Assembly: GCF_011067135.1 (NCBI RefSeq)
Contig: NZ_JAAMOW010000004.1
Coordinates: 310,001-374,000, forward strand
Length of the DNA: 64,000 nt
Direction: 5' to 3'
DNA from: Solimonas terrae
GTDB taxonomy: Bacteria > Pseudomonadota > Gammaproteobacteria > Nevskiales > Nevskiaceae
The notes beneath the pieces were generated by a model. The model saw only the letters and a program-made list of their open reading frames with translations. It was not told where the DNA came from and made no database searches. Shown one piece after another: positions 60,059-64,000 of the stretch. The position numbers and the translations under genes are program-made. The stretch's first letter is position 1, and each line of letters begins with the position of its first letter.

Positions 60059-62020
60059 TTACCAGAGCAGCAAGATCGGGCCGTTGGTCCGATGCTGTGT
60101 GTCGGGGAGATCGGCCAGCAGCGGCACCAGCGGCGGATCGAAATCGACCGCGACCGGATAGCGCAGGATGCGATGAAAGCTGCGCGCCTCCTGCAGCATG
60201 ACGCTGCCGACCCAGATCGGCCGGCCGTCGTCGAGCTGGATTCGAGATGGCCACAGCCGCAGGAAATACTGTTCCTGGTCATTGATCGGCAAGCGCAGGA
60301 TCAGGGATGGATGTTCACCGCCGTTGACCTGCGGCATCACGGGCAGATCGGCGATCGTCGCCGAGCTGGTCAACCAGTGCAGCATCTGCCCGGCCGACAG
60401 CGGCGCCGGCGTTTGCCAGCCGGCGTCCAGCAGGCGCGCGCGGATCGTCGGCAGCTCGCCCGCCCACTGCACGGTGAAAGGCTGGCGCGGCCGGCCGGCG
60501 GCATCCTGGCGCTGCGTCGGAAAACGACTTGCGCCGCGCGGGCTTTCCCATTGCGCGAGGCTCAGGCTGTAGACCGGCGCCAGCGATTGCGATCTCGGCT
60601 CCGGTGCTTTCAACGGATGCCATTGCAAGGCCAGCGCGATCACGAAACTCAGCACGACCAGCGGCAGAACCTGCGCAACCGGAAGTTTCTCCGGTCGATG
60701 CCAGCGATAGCCCAGGCCCAGCAGTGCGGTCCAGGCCAGACCGAACAGCAGCAACAGCACCGCGACGCTGAACCACTGCACGCCGAGATAAAGCTGGGCG
60801 AACACGACCAGCAACAGCAGCAGCGCGCTGATCGCGTACAGCAGCGTGCGCGAAGCCGGACGACTGGCGGTGCCGAGCAGCACCGGCAGGAAGCTGTAGG
60901 TGACCGACGCCAGCACCAGATCGCGGCCGCGCGCGGCGTCCGGAACCGACGTGCCGAAGTAATGGAACGGTGGCGGCAGCAGCGGCACCGCATACAGGCC
61001 CAGGGCGATCGCGCCGCCGAATGCCATCGCCGCGGCCCAATGCGCGGCAGCACGTGGTTTGCCGAGTGCTACGAGAGTTGCAAAGCTGACCAGCGCGACG
61101 GGTCCGTAGACATGCCATTCGCCGATCTGCAGCAGGCGTCGTGCGAGGGTGAAGCCGACGGGTGTGTGGACATCGCGCAACCACTGGAAGACCGTCGCGT
61201 CGAGACGCAGAGGATAGTGATGCAGTTGCATGCCGGCGGTCAGGTACAGCAGCAGGCCGGCGAATGCCAGCAGCAGCACCGCGAGCACGAACAGTGCCGG
61301 CGTTTCCGGCAACTCATCGTCGATCAGTGCCAGGCCGTAGCGGCCGAGACTGCGATTTGCCCGGCTCCATTCAAGCAGGTATGGCAGCCATTGCGTGGTC
61401 TTGCGGCTGACCAGGCGCGCGAACGCGATTGCCAGCCACAACGCCAGCCACATGCCGACGATCAATACCAGCAGCAACGTCGCCAGACGCCCGGCGACTT
61501 CCGCCGCCAGGCCCAGTGAAGCGCCGAAGGCGACGCCCGGCATGATGAAGGCGCAGGCCCAGACAAAGGCGCCGATCGCATCGGTACAGACAAACAACCA
61601 GAAGCGCATGCCCGATGCCGCCGCCAGCGACGGGGTGACCGCGCGCAAGGGACCGAGAAAGCGCGCGAGCAGGATGCTGTACGGGCCGTGCTTCTGGAAA
61701 AAGCGCCGACCGTTGCCGACCAGATCCGGATGCTTCTGGAAGAAGCGTGCATTGAACAGACGCTCGCCGTAACGACAGCCGAGCCAGAAGCTGATGCCGT
61801 CGCCGATCAGCGCGCCGGCCGAGGCGATCAGCAGCGTCGGCCACAGTTCCAGCGCGCCCAATGCCACCAGCGCGCCGATCGCGAACAGCGGCAGCGCGGC
61901 GGGGATGAAGGCGCCGACGATGAACAGCGAGTCGCTCATCGTGATGAGGAACAACAGCCACAGCGCGCCGTTCGGGTGCGCGTTGATCCAGGCCAGCAGG
62001 CTGTGCAGCGCGTCGGTCAT
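60059..62020 (-). CDS. DedA / degenerate PAP2-like / LssY C-terminal fusion membrane protein
   Basis: A 653-residue protein in three parts. The N-terminus (about 1-215) is a DedA/SNARE-associated domain ([61 protein letters not shown]). Residues about 250-430 are a six-helix PAP2-like region, but the catalytic motifs are lost: the expected PSGH site reads [11 protein letters not shown] and the YLGVHW...D site reads [12 protein letters not shown]. The soluble C-terminus (about 470-653) resembles LssY-C. It may move lipids or be a scaffold; PAP2 hydrolysis is unlikely. Coupled to hemL by ATGA; ftsY follows after 8 bp. Confidence 0.85.
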   Translation of the reverse strand: MTDALHSLLAWINAHPNGALWLLFLITMSDSLFIVGAFIPAALPLFAIGALVALGALELWPTLLIASAGALIGDGISFWLGCRYGERLFNARFFQKHPDLVGNGRRFFQKHGPYSILLARFLGPLRAVTPSLAAASGMRFWLFVCTDAIGAFVWACAFIMPGVAFGASLGLAAEVAGRLATLLLVLIVGMWLALWLAIAFARLVSRKTTQWLPYLLEWSRANRSLGRYGLALIDDELPETPALFVLAVLLLAFAGLLLYLTAGMQLHHYPLRLDATVFQWLRDVHTPVGFTLARRLLQIGEWHVYGPVALVSFATLVALGKPRAAAHWAAAMAFGGAIALGLYAVPLLPPPFHYFGTSVPDAARGRDLVLASVTYSFLPVLLGTASRPASRTLLYAISALLLLLVVFAQLYLGVQWFSVAVLLLLFGLAWTALLGLGYRWHRPEKLPVAQVLPLVVLSFVIALALQWHPLKAPEPRSQSLAPVYSLSLAQWESPRGASRFPTQRQDAAGRPRQPFTVQWAGELPTIRARLLDAGWQTPAPLSAGQMLHWLTSSATIADLPVMPQVNGGEHPSLILRLPINDQEQYFLRLWPSRIQLDDGRPIWVGSVMLQEARSFHRILRYPVAVDFDPPLVPLLADLPDTQHRTNGPILLLW

Positions 62021-63300
62021 TTCGCTGCGGCGAAAGCCTCGACGGCTGCGTCCAGCGTGCGCTGGATCTCGGCTTCGCCGTGTCGCGACGACACGAAGCC
62101 GGCTTCAAATGCCGAAGGTGCGAGATAGACGCCGCGCGCGAGCATCGCGTGGAAGAAGCGCTTGAAACGCTCGGCATCGCTGCGCATGACGTCGGCAAAG
62201 CTGGTGATCTGCGTCGCATCGTTGAAGTACAGGCCGAACATGCTGCCGACCTGCGTGGTGGTGAAGGCGATGCCGGCTGCCTGCGCTCGCTCGCGCAAAC
62301 CGGCGAGCAGGCCCGTGGTGGCCCGTTCGAGTCGCGCGTACAGATCCGCATCGTCGAGCTTGCGCAGAATCGCCAGTCCGGCCGCCATCGCCAGTGGATT
62401 TCCGGACAGCGTGCCAGCCTGATAGACCGGTCCGAGCGGCGCGAGCTTTTCCATGATCGCGCGTCGTCCGCCGAAGGCGCCGACCGGCAGGCCACCGCCG
62501 ATGATCTTGCCGAGCGTGATCAGATCGGCTTCGATGCCGTACAGGCCGCAGGCGCCGCGCGGACCGACGCGAAAGCCGGTCATCACTTCGTCGACGATCA
62601 TCAGCGCGCCTTCACGCGTGCACAGCTGGCGCAGGCCGGCCAGAAAGCCCTCGACCGGCGGCACGCAATTCATGTTGCCGGCGACCGGTTCGAGAATGAC
62701 GGCGGCAATCTCGCCGGGGTGATCGGCGAACAAGGCCTCGACCGAGGCCAGATCGTTGTACTGCGCAGTCAGCGTGTACCTGGCGAGATCGGCCGGCACG
62801 CCCGGCGAGGTCGGCACGCCGAAGGTCAGCAGACCGGAGCCTGCTTTCACCAGCAGGGCATCGCCGTGGCCGTGATAGCAGCCCTCGAACTTGAGGATGT
62901 AATCGCGACCGGTCGCCCCGCGCGCGAGACGCAGCGCCGACATCGTCGCCTCGGTGCCGCTGTTGCACATGCGCACCATGTCGAGGCCGGGCACGCGTGC
63001 GCACAGCAACTCGGCCATCTCGATCTCGAGTTCGGTCGGCGCGCCGTACGAGACGCCGATCTTGAGCTGGCGCTCGATGGCGGCGACGACCTCCGGATCC
63101 CGGTGACCGGTGATCATCGGCCCCCAGGAGCCAACGTAATCGATGTAACGCTGGCCGTCGGCGTCGACCAGATAGGCGCCGTCTGCCGATGCGACGAAGC
63201 GCGGCGTGCCACCGACGGCGCGAAATGCACGGACCGGCGAGTTGACCCCGCCCGGTATCGTTCGGCCGGCGCGTTCGAACAGGTCTTCCGATCGGCTCAT
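62017..63300 (-). CDS. hemL: Glutamate-1-semialdehyde 2,1-aminomutase
   Basis: PLP enzyme making 5-aminolevulinate in the C5 tetrapyrrole pathway, the source of heme for the oxidase genes here. The 427-residue protein shows PLP Lys265 ([16 protein letters not shown]), [31 protein letters not shown] and [13 protein letters not shown]. Length and lysine number equal those of E. coli HemL. Overlaps the DedA-fusion gene by 4 bp; thiE ends 133 bp upstream. Confidence 0.98.
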   Translation of the reverse strand: MSRSEDLFERAGRTIPGGVNSPVRAFRAVGGTPRFVASADGAYLVDADGQRYIDYVGSWGPMITGHRDPEVVAAIERQLKIGVSYGAPTELEIEMAELLCARVPGLDMVRMCNSGTEATMSALRLARGATGRDYILKFEGCYHGHGDALLVKAGSGLLTFGVPTSPGVPADLARYTLTAQYNDLASVEALFADHPGEIAAVILEPVAGNMNCVPPVEGFLAGLRQLCTREGALMIVDEVMTGFRVGPRGACGLYGIEADLITLGKIIGGGLPVGAFGGRRAIMEKLAPLGPVYQAGTLSGNPLAMAAGLAILRKLDDADLYARLERATTGLLAGLRERAQAAGIAFTTTQVGSMFGLYFNDATQITSFADVMRSDAERFKRFFHAMLARGVYLAPSAFEAGFVSSRHGEAEIQRTLDAAVEAFAAAK

Positions 63301-63433
63301 CGGCAGACTCCGCCGATCGGTGCGACAACGCTGCAGGTGTCCGTTCTTGCGACAGGTCGGCGGGGCCCGCGCGGTGCGGACAGTACGGAGTCAGGCATGT
63401 CGTCGATGAGCAGGTGAAAGCGGAACGGGGATT

Positions 63434-64000
63434 CTACGGGATGCGCGTGTCCGATCCCGGCCACAGCGACACATACGCACGCGCCGCCGCTTCGACATCG
63501 GCCGCGCCGAACACGCCCTCCACCGCGGCGACCAGGTCTGCTCCAGCGGCGAGCACCTGCGTGGCGTTGTCGGCCGTGATGCCGCCGATCGCGCAGATCG
63601 CGAGGTCCAGTTCGCGCCTGGCGGCGGTCAGCGTCCGCAGATCGGCAGGTGGTGCATCGGGCTTCGTCGTCGACGCGAAGAAGCGACCGAACGCGACATA
63701 GTCCGCGCCGGCGGCGCGTGCCTGGCGCGCGCGTTCGAGCGAGTTGCCGCAGCTGGCTCCGATCAGCGCCCGTGGCCCCAGACGAGCGCGCGCATCGGCG
63801 AGCGATCCGTCACCGGCACCGAGATGGACGCCATCGGCCCCGATCGACTGCGCGAGTTCCGCGTCGTCGTTGACGATCAGGCGCGCGCCGGCTGCACGAC
63901 AGGTCTGCAGCAGCGCGCGTGCCAGCGCCAGGCGTTCGGCGCCGAAGTGATGTTTGTCGCGATACTGGATCAGGCGCGCGCCGCCGCGCGCCGCGGCGGT
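63434..64000 (-). CDS. thiE: Thiamine-phosphate synthase, partial (5' end beyond window)
   Basis: The last 188 residues and TAG stop of ThiE, which joins HMP-PP and HET-P to thiamine phosphate. Reading the minus strand gives LIQYRDK near the edge, then LIVNDDAELAQSIGADGVHLG, LIGASCGNS, YVAFGRFFASTTKPDAPP, AIGGITADNA and AGADLVAAVEGVFGA, all family motifs in order. About 15-25 N-terminal residues are cut off. It is upstream of hemL on the same strand, a thiE-hemL order known in Pseudomonas-like genomes. Confidence 0.93.
   Translation of the reverse strand, partial: TAAARGGARLIQYRDKHHFGAERLALARALLQTCRAAGARLIVNDDAELAQSIGADGVHLGAGDGSLADARARLGPRALIGASCGNSLERARQARAAGADYVAFGRFFASTTKPDAPPADLRTLTAARRELDLAICAIGGITADNATQVLAAGADLVAAVEGVFGAADVEAAARAYVSLWPGSDTRIP

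Noticed and set aside
60680-61300. PAP2 phosphatase active site in the DedA fusion
   Set aside because: The expected His and Asp residues and PSGH are replaced, so an active phosphatase cannot be claimed.
63301-63433. Riboswitch or promoter between thiE and hemL
   Set aside because: No TPP-riboswitch core or clear -10/-35 pair was visible; a TPP switch, if any, would lie upstream of thiE outside the window.

Overview
The window is a gene-dense, high-GC (roughly two-thirds G+C by eye) stretch of bacterial chromosome. A fused nuoCD in a 13-gene nuo operon, separate gmk-rpoZ-spoT and rpoH-ftsX-ftsE-ftsY blocks, recG, and a bio operator of E. coli type all point to a Gammaproteobacterium. The mixture of Pseudomonas-like and Xanthomonas-like arrangements would suit a Nevskiales/Solimonadaceae-type organism, but that placement is inference. 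I see no tRNA, rRNA, CRISPR, phage or insertion sequence. Nearly everything is core metabolism, with a few accessory genes and several regulatory elements set between core blocks.

Layout. 0-9.4 kb: folE and an orphan parB diverge from each other; then a YgjP-like metalloprotease, a CBS protein, two small exported proteins, mnmG (without rsmG/parA), an uncharacterised gene coupled to an Mpo1-like membrane protein, and a translationally coupled trio (retropepsin-like protease, RimK ligase, aspartoacylase-like hydrolase). 9.6-24.6 kb: complete nuoA-N operon for complex I. 24.7-31.8 kb: accessory stretch (acyltransferase plus an SDR-fold protein, dps, orphan peptide-ABC ATPase, DUF4382 lipoprotein, AtuD-like acyl-CoA dehydrogenase, glutaminyl cyclase, histone-H1-like protein). 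32.1-41.8 kb: yicC, an inserted pair of lipoprotein genes, then gmk, rpoZ, spoT, ridA and recG. 41.8-46.5 kb: ubiA, comF and bioBFD with a BirA-type operator between comF and bioB. 46.6-55.7 kb: aa3/caa3-type cytochrome c oxidase with assembly and heme A genes (DUF2244, coxB, coxA, a 55-codon gene, ctaG, coxC, DUF2909, surf1, SCO-like, ctaA, ctaB). 55.7-64 kb, all minus strand: a TIR-like protein, rpoH preceded by a CIRCE element, ftsX, ftsE, ftsY, a DedA/degenerate-PAP2/LssY fusion, hemL, and thiE cut by the window edge.

How it fits together. Complex I feeds quinone made with UbiA, and the oxidase operon supplies a terminal oxidase whose CoxB carries its own cytochrome c domain; ctaA/ctaB make heme A and ctaG/surf1/the SCO-like protein assemble the metal centres. 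Stress control is well represented: SpoT and RpoZ (stringent response), RpoH apparently under HrcA/CIRCE control, and Dps.

Most worth a second look: the CIRCE element at rpoH, the BirA operator overlapping the comF start, the lone TIR-like gene wedged between ctaB and rpoH, the protease/RimK/aspartoacylase trio, the two-gene cassette splitting yicC from gmk, a roughly 92-bp dispersed intergenic repeat in two copies, and the 55-codon gene coupled to ctaG.
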